Positions 34,459 through 44,242 of a DNA stretch of 64,000 nucleotides are shown one piece after another (position 1 is the first letter of the stretch; every line of letters begins with the position of its first letter). Both the position numbers and the translations under genes were made by a program. The notes beneath the pieces are model-generated. The model saw only the letters and a list, made by a program, of their open reading frames with translations, ran no database searches and was not told where the DNA came from. The DNA comes from Burkholderia humptydooensis (GTDB lineage Bacteria > Pseudomonadota > Gammaproteobacteria > Burkholderiales > Burkholderiaceae): the NCBI RefSeq assembly GCF_001513745.1, contig NZ_CP013380.1, positions 1,612,001-1,676,000 on the forward strand, in the 5' to 3' direction.

Positions 34459-35245
34459 CGGCGCGCGCCGGGGCGTATCCGCGGCGCTGTTGATTGCGCT
34501 GTTGGTTGCGGCGGAGGCGGCGCTCGGATGGCTTGCACCGACGCCCTCGACGGGCGAGACACCGATGCCCGGCGGCTGGATGTTGTCGGCGATGTGGACG
34601 CGGCTGTGCGGACGGACGTGGGGCGGCTCGGCGGCGTCGTTCGTCGGCATGTGGATCACGATGATGGCGGCGATGATGCTGCCGTCGTTCGCGCCGATGC
34701 TGTGGCGCGGCGGGCGATCCGTCCGGCGGCTGGGCCTCGCGGGCGGGGCGCGCGCCGGGCTGCGGGCCGCGTCGGTCGCCGCGGGGTACGGTTTCGTGTG
34801 GGCCGTGGCCGGCCTCGCTGTCCATGCGCTCGGCGCGGCGCTGGCGGCGCTCGAGTTGCGCATGCCGGCGCTCGCCCGCGCGGCTCCGGCCGCGGGCGGC
34901 GCGATCGTGCTCGGCGCGGGCGCGCTTCAGTTCACCGCGTGGAAGGCGCGCCATCTGGCGTGCTGCCGCGATGCGGCGCGTTGCGGCGGTCCGTCGCCGG
35001 CGAGCGTTGGCGCGGCGTGGCGACAGGGTGTGCGCTTCGGCGTTCGCTGCTGTTGCTGTAGCGCGGGCCTCACCACGAGCCTCCTCGTCGCCGGGATCAT
35101 GGATTGGCGCGCGATGGCCGCCGTGACCGCCGCGATCGCCGTCGAGCGCCTCGCGCCGGCGGGCGAGCGCGCTGCGCGCATGATCGGCGGGGGCGTCGCC
35201 GCGATGGGCGCGGTCATGGTCGCGCGTGCGGCGGGCCTGGGTTGA
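34436..35245 (+). CDS. DUF2182 integral membrane protein with cysteine clusters
   Basis: 269-residue membrane protein with five to seven hydrophobic segments. It carries the DUF2182 signature around [18 protein letters not shown] (residues 72-89). Two cytosolic or interfacial Cys groups stand out, Cys176/177/183 and four consecutive cysteines 205-208 (VRCCCCSAG). The family is described as predicted metal-binding. It overlaps DUF899 by 23 nt, so the two products probably act together. Confidence 0.82.
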   Translation: MTSTTGADGARRGVSAALLIALLVAAEAALGWLAPTPSTGETPMPGGWMLSAMWTRLCGRTWGGSAASFVGMWITMMAAMMLPSFAPMLWRGGRSVRRLGLAGGARAGLRAASVAAGYGFVWAVAGLAVHALGAALAALELRMPALARAAPAAGGAIVLGAGALQFTAWKARHLACCRDAARCGGPSPASVGAAWRQGVRFGVRCCCCSAGLTTSLLVAGIMDWRAMAAVTAAIAVERLAPAGERAARMIGGGVAAMGAVMVARAAGLG

Positions 35246-35423
35246 CGTCGCGTGCGATGGGCGCGGCGCGTCCGACGCATCCGGCACATTTCTGCCATTC
35301 GGCGCGAACCCGCGCGATGCCGGCCGAAACGAAACCGGCTCGAAAACGACTCGAACTGGAATCCGAGCAATTCGGGGGGCAAACGGCGAGCAAGCGGGAG
35401 AAACGGCTAAGCCGTTGTTCGTG

Positions 35424-35454
35424 TTGTGAAAATTAGCCGGGCATCGCGTATAAT
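35424..35454 (+). promoter_or_regulatory. guaB promoter
   Basis: TATAAT (35449-35454) with TTGTGA (35424-35429) 19 nt upstream; the -10 is perfect and the spacing long. It lies 27 nt before ATG 35481, giving a short leader of about 20 nt. Confidence 0.6.
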
Positions 35455-35480
35455 TCGCTTTTGCGCCTATAGGATTTGCC

Positions 35481-36941
35481 ATGCGTCTGATCCAAAAAGC
35501 ACTCACGTTCGATGACGTGCTCCTCGTCCCGGCGTTCTCCGACGTTCTGCCGCGCGACACCAGCCTCAAGACCCAACTGACTCGCCACATCTCCCTGAAC
35601 ATGCCGCTCGTGTCCGCCGCAATGGACACGGTCACCGAAGGCCGTCTCGCGATCGCGATGGCGCAGCAAGGCGGCGTCGGCATCGTCCACAAGAATCTCA
35701 CCCCCGTCGAGCAGGCGCGCGAGGTCGCGAAGGTCAAGCGCTTCGAATCGGGCGTCGTGCGCGATCCGATCACCGTCCCGCCGAGCATGAAGGTGCGCGA
35801 CGTGATCGCGCTGTCGCGCCAGCACGGCATCTCGGGCTTCCCGGTCGTCGAAGGTCCGAAGCTCGTCGGCATCGTGACGAACCGCGATCTGCGCTTCGAA
35901 ACCCGCCTCGACGAGCCGGTCAAGTCGATCATGACGCCGCGCGAGCGTCTCGTGACGGTTGTCGAAGGCACGCCGCTCGCCGAGGCGAAGGCGCTGATGC
36001 ACAGCCATCGCCTCGAACGCGTGCTCGTCGTCAACGCGGCGTTCGAGCTGCGCGGCCTGATGACGGTCAAGGACATCACGAAGCAGACCGAGCACCCGGA
36101 AGCGTGCAAGGACGAGCACGGCAAGCTGCGCGCGGGCGCGGCGGTCGGCGTCGGTCCGGACAACGAGGAGCGTGTCGAGCTGCTCGTGCAGGCGGGCGTC
36201 GACGTGATCGTCGTCGATACCGCGCACGGCCACAGCAAGGGCGTGCTCGAGCGCGTGCGCTGGGTCAAGCAGAACTTCCCGAAGGTCGAAGTGATCGGCG
36301 GCAACATCGCGACCGCGGCCGCTGCGAAGGCGCTCGTCGAATACGGCGCGGACGCGGTGAAGGTCGGCATCGGCCCGGGCTCGATCTGCACGACGCGGAT
36401 CGTCGCGGGCGTCGGCGTGCCGCAGATCAGCGCGATCGCGAACGTGTCGGACGCGCTGCGCGGCACTGGCGTGCCGTGCATCGCCGACGGCGGCATCCGT
36501 TTCTCGGGCGACGTGTCGAAGGCGCTTGCCGCCGGCGCGAACGCGGTGATGATGGGCAGCATGTTCGCCGGCACGGAAGAAGCGCCGGGCGACGTGTTCC
36601 TGTATCAGGGCCGCCAGTACAAGTCGTATCGCGGCATGGGCTCGGTCGGCGCGATGAAGGACGGCGCGGCGGACCGCTACTTCCAGGACAACTCCGCGAA
36701 CATCGACAAGCTCGTGCCGGAAGGCATCGAAGGCCGCGTCGCGTACAAGGGCTCGGTCAACGCGATCCTCTTCCAGTTGATCGGCGGCGTGCGCGCGAGC
36801 ATGGGCTACTGCGGCTGCAAGACGATCGCCGAGCTGCACGACAAGGCCGAGTTCGTCCAGATCACCGCGGCCGGCATGCGCGAGTCGCACGTGCACGACG
36901 TGCAGATCACGAAGGAAGCCCCCAACTATCACGTGGACTGA
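35481..36941 (+). CDS. guaB: Inosine-5'-monophosphate dehydrogenase
   Basis: 486-residue enzyme that oxidises IMP to XMP with NAD+, the first step to GMP. A TIM barrel is interrupted by a CBS pair (residues ~95-215: [40 protein letters not shown]). The active-site loop [10 protein letters not shown] holds nucleophile Cys303, and the flap contains [10 protein letters not shown]. guaA follows after one small gene, so both GMP steps are together. Confidence 0.97.
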   Translation: MRLIQKALTFDDVLLVPAFSDVLPRDTSLKTQLTRHISLNMPLVSAAMDTVTEGRLAIAMAQQGGVGIVHKNLTPVEQAREVAKVKRFESGVVRDPITVPPSMKVRDVIALSRQHGISGFPVVEGPKLVGIVTNRDLRFETRLDEPVKSIMTPRERLVTVVEGTPLAEAKALMHSHRLERVLVVNAAFELRGLMTVKDITKQTEHPEACKDEHGKLRAGAAVGVGPDNEERVELLVQAGVDVIVVDTAHGHSKGVLERVRWVKQNFPKVEVIGGNIATAAAAKALVEYGADAVKVGIGPGSICTTRIVAGVGVPQISAIANVSDALRGTGVPCIADGGIRFSGDVSKALAAGANAVMMGSMFAGTEEAPGDVFLYQGRQYKSYRGMGSVGAMKDGAADRYFQDNSANIDKLVPEGIEGRVAYKGSVNAILFQLIGGVRASMGYCGCKTIAELHDKAEFVQITAAGMRESHVHDVQITKEAPNYHVD

Positions 36942-36947
36942 TCGCCG

Positions 36948-37559
36948 ATGAAACCGTTGCTGCGCGCCGTTCTCCTGATCGATGCCGTACTGCTTGCCGC
37001 TTTCGGCGCGCTGTTCGTGCTGACCCCGTGGAAAGCGCTGTATGACGCGCTGCAACTCGTCACCGTCGATCCCGCGATGGTCGGCCAGGCGTTCGGCATC
37101 GCGCTCCTCGGGCTCGCATGGCTGTCCGCGCACGCGGCTTTCAACGGCGATCTGACTGCGGGCGTCGCGCGCGCGGTCGGGCACGTGAACTGGCTCACGG
37201 GCGTCGTGATGTTCGTGTGGCTGCTCGCGATTCGCTCGCCGCAGTTGTCGTCGTTCGGTCAATTCGTGTCGGTCGTCGCGGGGGCCGTGCTGCTCGTGGT
37301 CGGTCTCGGCGGCGTGCGGCTCGCGGCCGCGGTGCGGCGGCGCGAGAAGGCGCAGGTGGCGCAGGCGGGCGAGGCGCGCGTCGCGTCGAAGCGCGCTTCG
37401 GAGCCGGCCGTGACGCCGCCCGCCGCCGCGCGGATCGAGCCGGACGTGTCGCGCGCGGATGCAGTGGCCGGATCGTCGGGCGCCGCATCGGCAACGAGCG
37501 CCGCGCCGGCCGCGGCGAGCGAGTTCGGCGACACGGCGCGACCGCCGTCGCAACCGTGA
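36948..37559 (+). CDS. Small membrane protein between guaB and guaA
   Basis: 203 residues: four hydrophobic helices in the first ~130 residues ([68 protein letters not shown]), then a ~70-residue Ala/Ser/Pro-rich cytosolic tail. It starts 6 nt after the guaB stop, so it is co-transcribed with guaB. I do not recognise a functional family. Confidence 0.7.
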   Translation: MKPLLRAVLLIDAVLLAAFGALFVLTPWKALYDALQLVTVDPAMVGQAFGIALLGLAWLSAHAAFNGDLTAGVARAVGHVNWLTGVVMFVWLLAIRSPQLSSFGQFVSVVAGAVLLVVGLGGVRLAAAVRRREKAQVAQAGEARVASKRASEPAVTPPAAARIEPDVSRADAVAGSSGAASATSAAPAAASEFGDTARPPSQP

Positions 37560-37686
37560 CCGGCCCGGCTTTCCCGACTGTCAGGCCACCGCGCTTCGCG
37601 GCGGCGCGATCGCCCGGATACGTGTTCGATGCAGCGCCTCGTGCGCTGCTTTTGTTATTCCATTGTTCTTTTCTCCGTCCGCTGCC

Positions 37687-39306
37687 ATGCACGACAAAAT
37701 CCTGATTCTCGACTTCGGTTCGCAAGTCACCCAACTGATCGCGCGGCGCGTCCGCGAAGCGCACGTCTACTGCGAGATCCATCCGAACGACGTCTCCGAC
37801 GACTTCGTCCGCGAATTCGCACCGAAGGGCGTGATTCTGTCCGGCAGCCACGCGAGCACCTATGAGGACCATCAACTGCGCGCGCCGCAGGCGGTGTGGG
37901 ATCTCGGCGTGCCCGTGCTCGGCATTTGCTACGGAATGCAGACGATGGCCGTGCAACTGGGCGGCAAGGTCGAGTGGAGCGATCATCGCGAGTTCGGCTA
38001 TGCGGAAGTGCGCGCGCACGGCCACACGCGCCTGCTCGACGGCATCCAGGACTTCGCGACGCCGGAAGGCCATGGAATGCTGAAGGTGTGGATGAGCCAC
38101 GGCGACAAGGTCGCCGAGATGCCGCCGGGCTTCGCGCTGATGGCGTCGACGCCGAACTGCCCGATCGCCGGCATGGCCGACGAGGCGCGCGGTTACTACG
38201 CGGTGCAGTTCCACCCGGAAGTCACGCACACGGTGCAGGGCCGCAAGCTGCTCGAGCGCTTCGTGCTCGACATCGCGGGCGCTGCGCCCGACTGGATCAT
38301 GCGCGACCACATCGAAGAGGCGGTCTCGCGAATTCGCGAGCAGGTCGGCGACGAGGAAGTGATCCTCGGTCTGTCGGGCGGCGTGGATTCGAGCGTCGCG
38401 GCGGCGCTGATCCACCGTGCGATCGGCGATCAGTTGACTTGCGTGTTCGTCGACCATGGCCTGCTGCGCCTGAACGAAGGCAAGATGGTGCTCGACATGT
38501 TCGAGGGCCGGCTGCATGCGAAGGTCGTCCACGTCGACGCGTCCGAGCAATTCCTCGGCCATCTCGCGGGCGTCACCGATCCGGAGCGCAAGCGCAAGAT
38601 CATCGGCCGCGAGTTCGTCGAAGTGTTCCAGGCCGAGGCGAAGAAGCTGACGAACGCGAAGTGGCTTGCGCAAGGGACGATCTATCCGGACGTGATCGAA
38701 TCGGGCGGCGCGAAGACGAAAAAGGCGACGACGATCAAGAGCCATCACAACGTCGGCGGCCTGCCGGAAACGCTCGGCCTGAAGCTGCTCGAGCCGCTGC
38801 GCGATCTGTTCAAGGACGAAGTGCGTGAACTCGGCGTTGCGCTTGGCCTGCCGGAAGAGATGGTGTATCGCCATCCGTTCCCGGGCCCGGGCCTCGGCGT
38901 GCGAATCCTCGGCGAAGTGAAGCGCGACTACGCGGACCTGCTGCGCCGCGCGGACGCGATCTTCATCGAAGAGCTCCGCGGGACGTTGGCGACCGAGCAG
39001 GATGCGGCGGCGGGTCTTTGCGAGCCCTCGCAGGTCGGCAGGAGCTGGTACGACCTGACGAGCCAGGCGTTCGCGGTGTTCCTGCCGGTGAAGTCGGTCG
39101 GCGTGATGGGCGACGGCCGCACGTACGACTACGTGGCCGCGCTGCGCGCCGTGCAGACGACCGACTTCATGACCGCGCACTGGGCGCATCTGCCGTATGC
39201 GCTGCTCGGCCGCGCGTCGAACCGGATCATCAACGAAGTGCGCGGCATCAACCGGGTCGTGTATGACGTGTCGGGCAAGCCGCCGGCGACGATCGAGTGG
39301 GAGTGA
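37687..39306 (+). CDS. guaA: GMP synthase (glutamine-hydrolysing)
   Basis: 539-residue enzyme that aminates XMP to GMP. The class I amidotransferase domain has Cys81 ([10 protein letters not shown]), His176 and Glu178 (QFHPEVTHT). The ATP-pyrophosphatase P-loop GLSGGVDSS is at residues 228-236. The C-terminal dimer domain ends in [11 protein letters not shown] 37687 gives [13 protein letters not shown], the usual start. The 3' end of guaA is a known integration site for islands, and atypical DNA begins immediately after this stop. Confidence 0.97.
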   Translation: MHDKILILDFGSQVTQLIARRVREAHVYCEIHPNDVSDDFVREFAPKGVILSGSHASTYEDHQLRAPQAVWDLGVPVLGICYGMQTMAVQLGGKVEWSDHREFGYAEVRAHGHTRLLDGIQDFATPEGHGMLKVWMSHGDKVAEMPPGFALMASTPNCPIAGMADEARGYYAVQFHPEVTHTVQGRKLLERFVLDIAGAAPDWIMRDHIEEAVSRIREQVGDEEVILGLSGGVDSSVAAALIHRAIGDQLTCVFVDHGLLRLNEGKMVLDMFEGRLHAKVVHVDASEQFLGHLAGVTDPERKRKIIGREFVEVFQAEAKKLTNAKWLAQGTIYPDVIESGGAKTKKATTIKSHHNVGGLPETLGLKLLEPLRDLFKDEVRELGVALGLPEEMVYRHPFPGPGLGVRILGEVKRDYADLLRRADAIFIEELRGTLATEQDAAAGLCEPSQVGRSWYDLTSQAFAVFLPVKSVGVMGDGRTYDYVAALRAVQTTDFMTAHWAHLPYALLGRASNRIINEVRGINRVVYDVSGKPPATIEWE

Positions 39307-39325
39307 GGATTTTAAAAGTTCCCTT

Positions 39326-39478
39326 TTGAATCAATGTGTTGAGGTGGTTGATAAATTACGGGCGCTCGATTCTAAATTGCCGGATGACGGTATTTCGACC
39401 CGGGCGGTACAGCAGACGCTTGGCTTGTCGGCTTGCGGGTATCGCAGGGAATCAGGATTGCCGCAGGGTTCGGAATGA
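39326..39478 (+). CDS. Short unrecognised ORF coupled to the helicase gene
   Basis: A possible 50-residue product, beginning at TTG 39326 (or GTG 39344), with the sequence VEVVDKLRALDSKLPDDG then ISTRAVQQTLGLS, which looks like real helical protein. Its TGA overlaps the probable helicase ATG at 39475 as ATGA, the pattern of translational coupling. No ribosome-binding site is clear, so it may instead be the 3' remnant of a gene cut off when the island inserted. Low confidence. Confidence 0.3.
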   Translation: MNQCVEVVDKLRALDSKLPDDGISTRAVQQTLGLSACGYRRESGLPQGSE

Positions 39479-42000
39479 AGCGTCAAGACCGGTGTCTATC
39501 AACCCATGAACACCCGGAAGTTATGAAAAGCAAGCGCATTGTTGCCAAGCCGGCTAAAGCCCTGAAGCTTTCTCGTACTCACGCCCCGGATCACATGCCC
39601 CCCGCTGACTGGCAGCGCGCCTTGCGTCGCCAGTTCGGGCGCGAGCAGGTTTTCAGCCTGGAGAATCTCGGAACGGAGCCGTTTTTCTCGGAGTTTCGTG
39701 TCGGTAATCCAGAGTCGAAATCCAGTTATCGTGTGGCAATCCGCGGGACACGGCCCGGCGACAACTTCTGTGCCTGTCCTGACTATGCGACCAACGAATT
39801 GGGTACCTGCAAGCATATCGAATTCACACTGTCCAGACTGGTAAGAAAACGCGGTGCCAAGGCGGTGTTTGCCCGCGGCTACGAGCCGGCGTTCTCGGAA
39901 CTGTATCTGCGCAACGATGGCGGGCGAACGATCCGTTTTCGCGCCGGCACAGATTGTCCGCCGAGGGTGGTGAAGGCTGCCGCGATGTTGTTCGACGTGT
40001 CTGATGGGTGGCGGTTACCGGAAGCTCGTTTCGACGATCTGGGTCGGTTTCTCGCCGACGCGGCGAAGACAGGTCACGAATTGCGCGCCTACGACGACGC
40101 GCTCGATTTCGTCGCAGGCCGCAACGATGCGTCGCGTCGCGCCACGGCGCTGACTGCCGCGTTCCCGCGTGGGGCGGCCGACCCGCTGCTGAAGAGGCTG
40201 CTCAAGGTGCCGCTTTACCCCTATCAGGCCGAAGGCGCGTTGTTTGCCGTGCGCGCCGGGCGGGCCCTGATCTGCGACGAAATGGGCTTGGGCAAGACGG
40301 TTCAGGCGATTGCGGCAGCGGAGATTCTGACGCGGCATTTCGGTGTGTCGAAGGTACTCGTGGTCTGCCCGACTTCGCTCAAGTATCAGTGGCAGAGCGA
40401 GATTCTTCGCTTTTCCGGCCGGGCGTCGCGTGTAGTCGCAGGCAGTCTCGTCGAGAGGCAGAACGAATACGCCGAGGAAGACTTTTGCAAGATCACCAAC
40501 TACGAGAAGCTGAAATCCGACCTTGACATGATCTCCGCATGGGAACCGGAGCTTGTGATCGTGGACGAAGCACAGCGCATCAAGAACTGGAACACCATCG
40601 CGGCGAAAGCGCTCAAGCGTATCGGCAGTCCCTATGCCGTGGTGCTGACGGGCACGCCACTGGAAAATAAGGTTGAAGAGCTCATTTCCATCGTCCAGTT
40701 CGTCGATCAGCATCGCCTCGGACCTACCTGGAAGCTGCTGCACGAGCATCAGGTCAAGGACGAAGCCGGACGTGTGACCGGTTACACCAAGCTTGAAAAG
40801 ATCAACCGGACCCTGGCGCCGATCATGATACGCCGGCGCAAGTCCGAGGTGTTGCGTCAGTTGCCGAACCGTACCGATCAGAACCTGCTGGTGCCGATGA
40901 CCGAAATGCAGATGACCCATCATGCGGAGAATGCGGATGTCGTGGCCAAAATTGTCCAGCGCTGGCGCAAAACGAAGTTTCTGTCGGACCAGGACCAGCG
41001 ACGGCTCACCTGCGCCTTGCAAAACATGCGCATGTCCTGCAACAGCACCTATCTTCTGGATCAGGAAACCGACCACGGTGTAAAGGCTGACGAGTTGGCG
41101 ACGCTGTTCGAATCTCTCTTCGCCCAGCCGGAAGCGAAAGCGGTGGTGTTCAGCCAATGGACGCGCACTCATGAGATCGTCATTCGCCGGCTGAAGAAAC
41201 TCGGCATCGGTTATGTCAGCTTCCACGGCGGCGTGCCATCGGCGAGGCGGCCAGCTTTGTTGGAGCGTTTCCGGGACGATCCGGACTGCCGCGTTTTCCT
41301 GTCGACGGACGCGGGCAGCACGGGGCTCAACCTGCAACACGCTTCGACGCTCGTCAACATGGATCTGCCATGGAACCCGGCGGTGCTTGAACAGCGCATT
41401 GCGCGTATACATCGCATGGGGCAGCGCAAGCCTGTACGAATCATCAACTACGTTGCCAAGGGAACGATCGAGGAGGGCATGCTGTCGGTGCTGGCTTTCA
41501 AGCGCTCCCTGTCAGCGGGTATCCTCGACGGCGGCACGGGCGAAATTTCGCTCGGTGGCTCACGTCTGAACCGCTTCATGAAGGATGTGGAAAACGTCAC
41601 GGGCCGCATGGGCGAGGGCGAGGCAATGGCCGTGGTGGAAGATGCCGTGAATGCTGCCGCTGCATCCGGCGAATTGCAGGAAGACGCGACAACTGCGGAA
41701 GCACACGCCTGCGGTGCCTGGACCCGACCCAAAGCCATCGCTGCCGAAACGGTGCCACAAGACGCTCGCCCTGATCCCTGGTCGGGGCTGTTGCAGTTCG
41801 GCGTGGAACTGGCATCCGCACTGAGCGCGTCGAACGATGGGGATGCTGCCCACCCATGGGTCGAACGAGACCCTGCCACAGGCGTACGCAGCCTTAAGTT
41901 GCCCCTGCCACCGCCGGATACGGCAAGGCGGCTTGCAGATGCCCTGTCGGAAATTTCACACGCTTTGCTGCGCAACGGTGTCGAAGACGGAAGCCGCTGA
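39475..42000 (+). CDS. SWI2/SNF2-family helicase with SWIM zinc finger
   Basis: 841-residue ATPase. Residues ~60-125 contain a SWIM zinc finger (CxC...CxH: Cys99, Cys101, Cys112, His114). The SNF2 motor follows: motif I DEMGLGKT (268-275), motif II VDEAQ (363-367), VLTGTPLENK (motif III region), and C-lobe motifs SFHGGVPSARR, STDAGSTGLNLQHAS and QRIARIHRMGQ. The C-terminal ~130 residues are not recognised. AGGG at 39465-39468 is six nt from ATG 39475; alternatives are 39433 and 39523. It lies 104 nt upstream of jetA on the same strand, inside the same atypical-composition segment, so a defence-linked DNA translocase role is inferred. Confidence 0.85.
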   Translation: MKRQDRCLSTHEHPEVMKSKRIVAKPAKALKLSRTHAPDHMPPADWQRALRRQFGREQVFSLENLGTEPFFSEFRVGNPESKSSYRVAIRGTRPGDNFCACPDYATNELGTCKHIEFTLSRLVRKRGAKAVFARGYEPAFSELYLRNDGGRTIRFRAGTDCPPRVVKAAAMLFDVSDGWRLPEARFDDLGRFLADAAKTGHELRAYDDALDFVAGRNDASRRATALTAAFPRGAADPLLKRLLKVPLYPYQAEGALFAVRAGRALICDEMGLGKTVQAIAAAEILTRHFGVSKVLVVCPTSLKYQWQSEILRFSGRASRVVAGSLVERQNEYAEEDFCKITNYEKLKSDLDMISAWEPELVIVDEAQRIKNWNTIAAKALKRIGSPYAVVLTGTPLENKVEELISIVQFVDQHRLGPTWKLLHEHQVKDEAGRVTGYTKLEKINRTLAPIMIRRRKSEVLRQLPNRTDQNLLVPMTEMQMTHHAENADVVAKIVQRWRKTKFLSDQDQRRLTCALQNMRMSCNSTYLLDQETDHGVKADELATLFESLFAQPEAKAVVFSQWTRTHEIVIRRLKKLGIGYVSFHGGVPSARRPALLERFRDDPDCRVFLSTDAGSTGLNLQHASTLVNMDLPWNPAVLEQRIARIHRMGQRKPVRIINYVAKGTIEEGMLSVLAFKRSLSAGILDGGTGEISLGGSRLNRFMKDVENVTGRMGEGEAMAVVEDAVNAAAASGELQEDATTAEAHACGAWTRPKAIAAETVPQDARPDPWSGLLQFGVELASALSASNDGDAAHPWVERDPATGVRSLKLPLPPPDTARRLADALSEISHALLRNGVEDGSR

Positions 42001-42067
42001 GGATGAGAGACGACGGGTTTCCTCTTGCGCCAGGCATGCAGAAGTGGGCGTGCAATGCGCATATCGT

Positions 42068-42073
42068 TACAAT
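42068..42073 (+). promoter_or_regulatory. Candidate -10 for jetABCD
   Basis: TACAAT 31 nt before the jetA ATG, in the only sizeable gap within the island (42001-42104). The -35 position (TGGGCG region) is poor. Suggests Wadjet may have its own promoter besides read-through from the helicase. Confidence 0.25.
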
Positions 42074-42104
42074 CGTCGAGTCAACATGAGCGCGCGGCCG
42101 GATC

Positions 42105-43595
42105 ATGTCAAACGATACGATCCGGCCCGAGACCAGAGCCTTGCCCCTCGACTACTCAACCCTCGACACCCTTCGCACGCACCATCCAGCATGGCGGCTC
42201 TTACGTTCCGACCATGCCCCGCTGGTGGCGAGCTTCCTGCATCGCGTTTTCGTGGTTCCGAACGTGCGCGTGATGTCCGCCGCTGACCTCGCCGAAGTGC
42301 TCGAAGACGAACTTTACGCATTGCGTGATCGACTGGGCACGGACGCCTATCCAAAACGCGCGCTCGACTACCTCAACGACTGGGCAAGCCCGGAAAAAGG
42401 CTGGCTGCGCAAGTTTTACCGCCAAGGCTCGGACGAACCCCACTTCGACCTTACGCCAGCGACGGAAAAAGCGATCGTATGGCTGGACGCGCTAACGGAA
42501 CGCAGCTTCGTCGGCACGGAATCGCGCCTGTTGACGTTGTTCGAGTTGCTGCGGCAGATGAGCGAAGGCAGCGAATCCGATCCGCAAAAGCGCATGGTCG
42601 AATTATATAGGCGTCGAGACGAGATCGATGCCGAGATCGCGCGAGTGAATTCCGGGGACCTTCCACTATTGGACGACACGGCCCTCAAAGATCGCTTCCA
42701 GCAATTCATGCAGTTGGCGCGCGACCTGCTGACCGATTTTCGCGAGGTGGAGCAGAACTTCCGCATGCTCGACCGTCGCGTGCGCGAGCGCATTGCGCTA
42801 TGGGAGGGTTCGAAGGGCGCGCTACTGGAGGAGATCATGGGCGAGCGCGACGCGATCGGTGACTCGGACCAGGGCAAAAGTTTCCGCGCATTCTGGGATT
42901 TCCTGATGTCCAGCACTCGCCAGGAAGAGCTTACCGAACGACTCACGCGAGTGCTCGCATTGCCCGTGGTAGCCAACCTGAAGCCCGACGCCCGGACCGC
43001 TCGTGTGCATTACGACTGGCTGGAAGCGGGCGAACACACGCAGCGCACGGTCGCGCAGTTGTCGCAGCAACTGCGCCGGTTCCTCGATGACCAGGCATGG
43101 CTGGAGAACCGCCGCATCATGGACATTCTGCGCGGCATCGAGGCCAGGGCGCTGGCGGTACGCGACACGCCACCGGTCGGCGAGATAATGAATCTTGCCG
43201 AGTCGTCATCCGACGTCGAGCTTCCGATGGAACGTCCGCTGCATACGCCCGTGCAGAAGCCGGTTATCACGGATGTCGCGCTGGAAATGGGCGACGTCGA
43301 TCTGGACGATACGGCGCTGTATTCGCAAGTGGTGGTTGACCGTGCGCAGCTCGCGGGTCATATCCGCCAGGCCTTGCAGGATCGGTCGCAAGTGACGCTG
43401 CGCGAGCTGATCGAATCGTACCCGCTGCAGCAGGGGCTTGCAGAACTGGTCGCGTATCTGCAACTGGGCAGCGCCGCGTTCAAGACGGTCGTGGACGAAG
43501 ACACGCACGAAGTCATCGCGTGGCAAACAACCGGTCGCGACGAGACGCCGAAGGCACGACGCGCCCGGCTGCCACGCGTGATCTTCGTGAGGTGA
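42105..43595 (+). CDS. jetA: Wadjet anti-plasmid system protein JetA (DUF3375)
   Basis: 496-residue DUF3375 protein, the kleisin-like (MukF-related) subunit of type I Wadjet. The N-terminal LDTLRTHHPAWRLLRSDHAP is the conserved opening. Winged-helix content follows, then a helical middle (FREVEQNFRMLDRRVRERIA) and a C-terminal winged helix (VTLRELIESYPLQQGLAELV). It bridges the SMC heads and recruits JetB. No clear Shine-Dalgarno is seen before ATG 42105. jetB starts 2 nt after its stop. Confidence 0.93.
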   Translation: MSNDTIRPETRALPLDYSTLDTLRTHHPAWRLLRSDHAPLVASFLHRVFVVPNVRVMSAADLAEVLEDELYALRDRLGTDAYPKRALDYLNDWASPEKGWLRKFYRQGSDEPHFDLTPATEKAIVWLDALTERSFVGTESRLLTLFELLRQMSEGSESDPQKRMVELYRRRDEIDAEIARVNSGDLPLLDDTALKDRFQQFMQLARDLLTDFREVEQNFRMLDRRVRERIALWEGSKGALLEEIMGERDAIGDSDQGKSFRAFWDFLMSSTRQEELTERLTRVLALPVVANLKPDARTARVHYDWLEAGEHTQRTVAQLSQQLRRFLDDQAWLENRRIMDILRGIEARALAVRDTPPVGEIMNLAESSSDVELPMERPLHTPVQKPVITDVALEMGDVDLDDTALYSQVVVDRAQLAGHIRQALQDRSQVTLRELIESYPLQQGLAELVAYLQLGSAAFKTVVDEDTHEVIAWQTTGRDETPKARRARLPRVIFVR

Positions 43596-43597
43596 AG

Positions 43598-44242
43598 ATG
43601 GAAGACGAACGACAAGAGGTGGCGGGGAACGCCGATCTGTCGACACTGGCGATCACGCTGCTCAAAGGCGTGATCTATCGTGAGGGTGATGAACGTCTGT
43701 GGGGCGCGTTGCTCGACCTGCAGGCGCGTGTGCGGGACTACGTGTCGGTACTGGGCCTGGAACTGGTGCTGGACGAGGCCGAAGGCTACGCGTTTCTGCG
43801 CAGTCGTCCCGAGCCGGCTGAAGACGGCGCGGCGCCAAAGCTGCCGCGTTTGATTGCACGCCGGCCGGTCTCGTTTCCGGTCAGCCTGCTGCTGGCATTG
43901 CTGCGCAAGAAGCTTGCCGAATTCGATGCCGGCGGCGGCGATACGCGCCTGGTGCTGTCGCGCGACGACATCGTCGAGCTCGTCAGGGTCTTCCTTCCGG
44001 ACAGCAGCAATGAAGCGAAGCTGATCGATCAGATCGAAACACACATCAACAAGATCGTTGAGCTGGGCTTCCTGCGCCGGTTGAAGGTTGCGAGCGGCTC
44101 GGCCGCCAGTTTCGAAGTGCGGCGCATCCTGAAGGCGTTCGTCGACGCGCAATGGCTGTCGGACTTCGACACCCGCCTCGCCGCGTACCAGGCGCAACTG
44201 ACGGGCACGACGGCAGGGCCGGGAGGTGATGTCGATGAATGA
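43598..44242 (+). CDS. jetB: Wadjet anti-plasmid system protein JetB (DUF4194)
   Basis: 214-residue DUF4194 protein, the KITE (MukE-like) winged-helix subunit of Wadjet. [20 protein letters not shown] and [20 protein letters not shown] are typical, followed by [20 protein letters not shown] in the second winged helix. GAGGTG precedes ATG 43598. Its end overlaps the jetC start by 8 nt. Confidence 0.93.
   Translation: MEDERQEVAGNADLSTLAITLLKGVIYREGDERLWGALLDLQARVRDYVSVLGLELVLDEAEGYAFLRSRPEPAEDGAAPKLPRLIARRPVSFPVSLLLALLRKKLAEFDAGGGDTRLVLSRDDIVELVRVFLPDSSNEAKLIDQIETHINKIVELGFLRRLKVASGSAASFEVRRILKAFVDAQWLSDFDTRLAAYQAQLTGTTAGPGGDVDE

Noticed and set aside
35402..35416. AACGGC-TAA-GCCGTT hairpin before guaB as a terminator
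   Set aside because: Stem of six pairs with a 3-nt loop and no T-tract; too weak to call.
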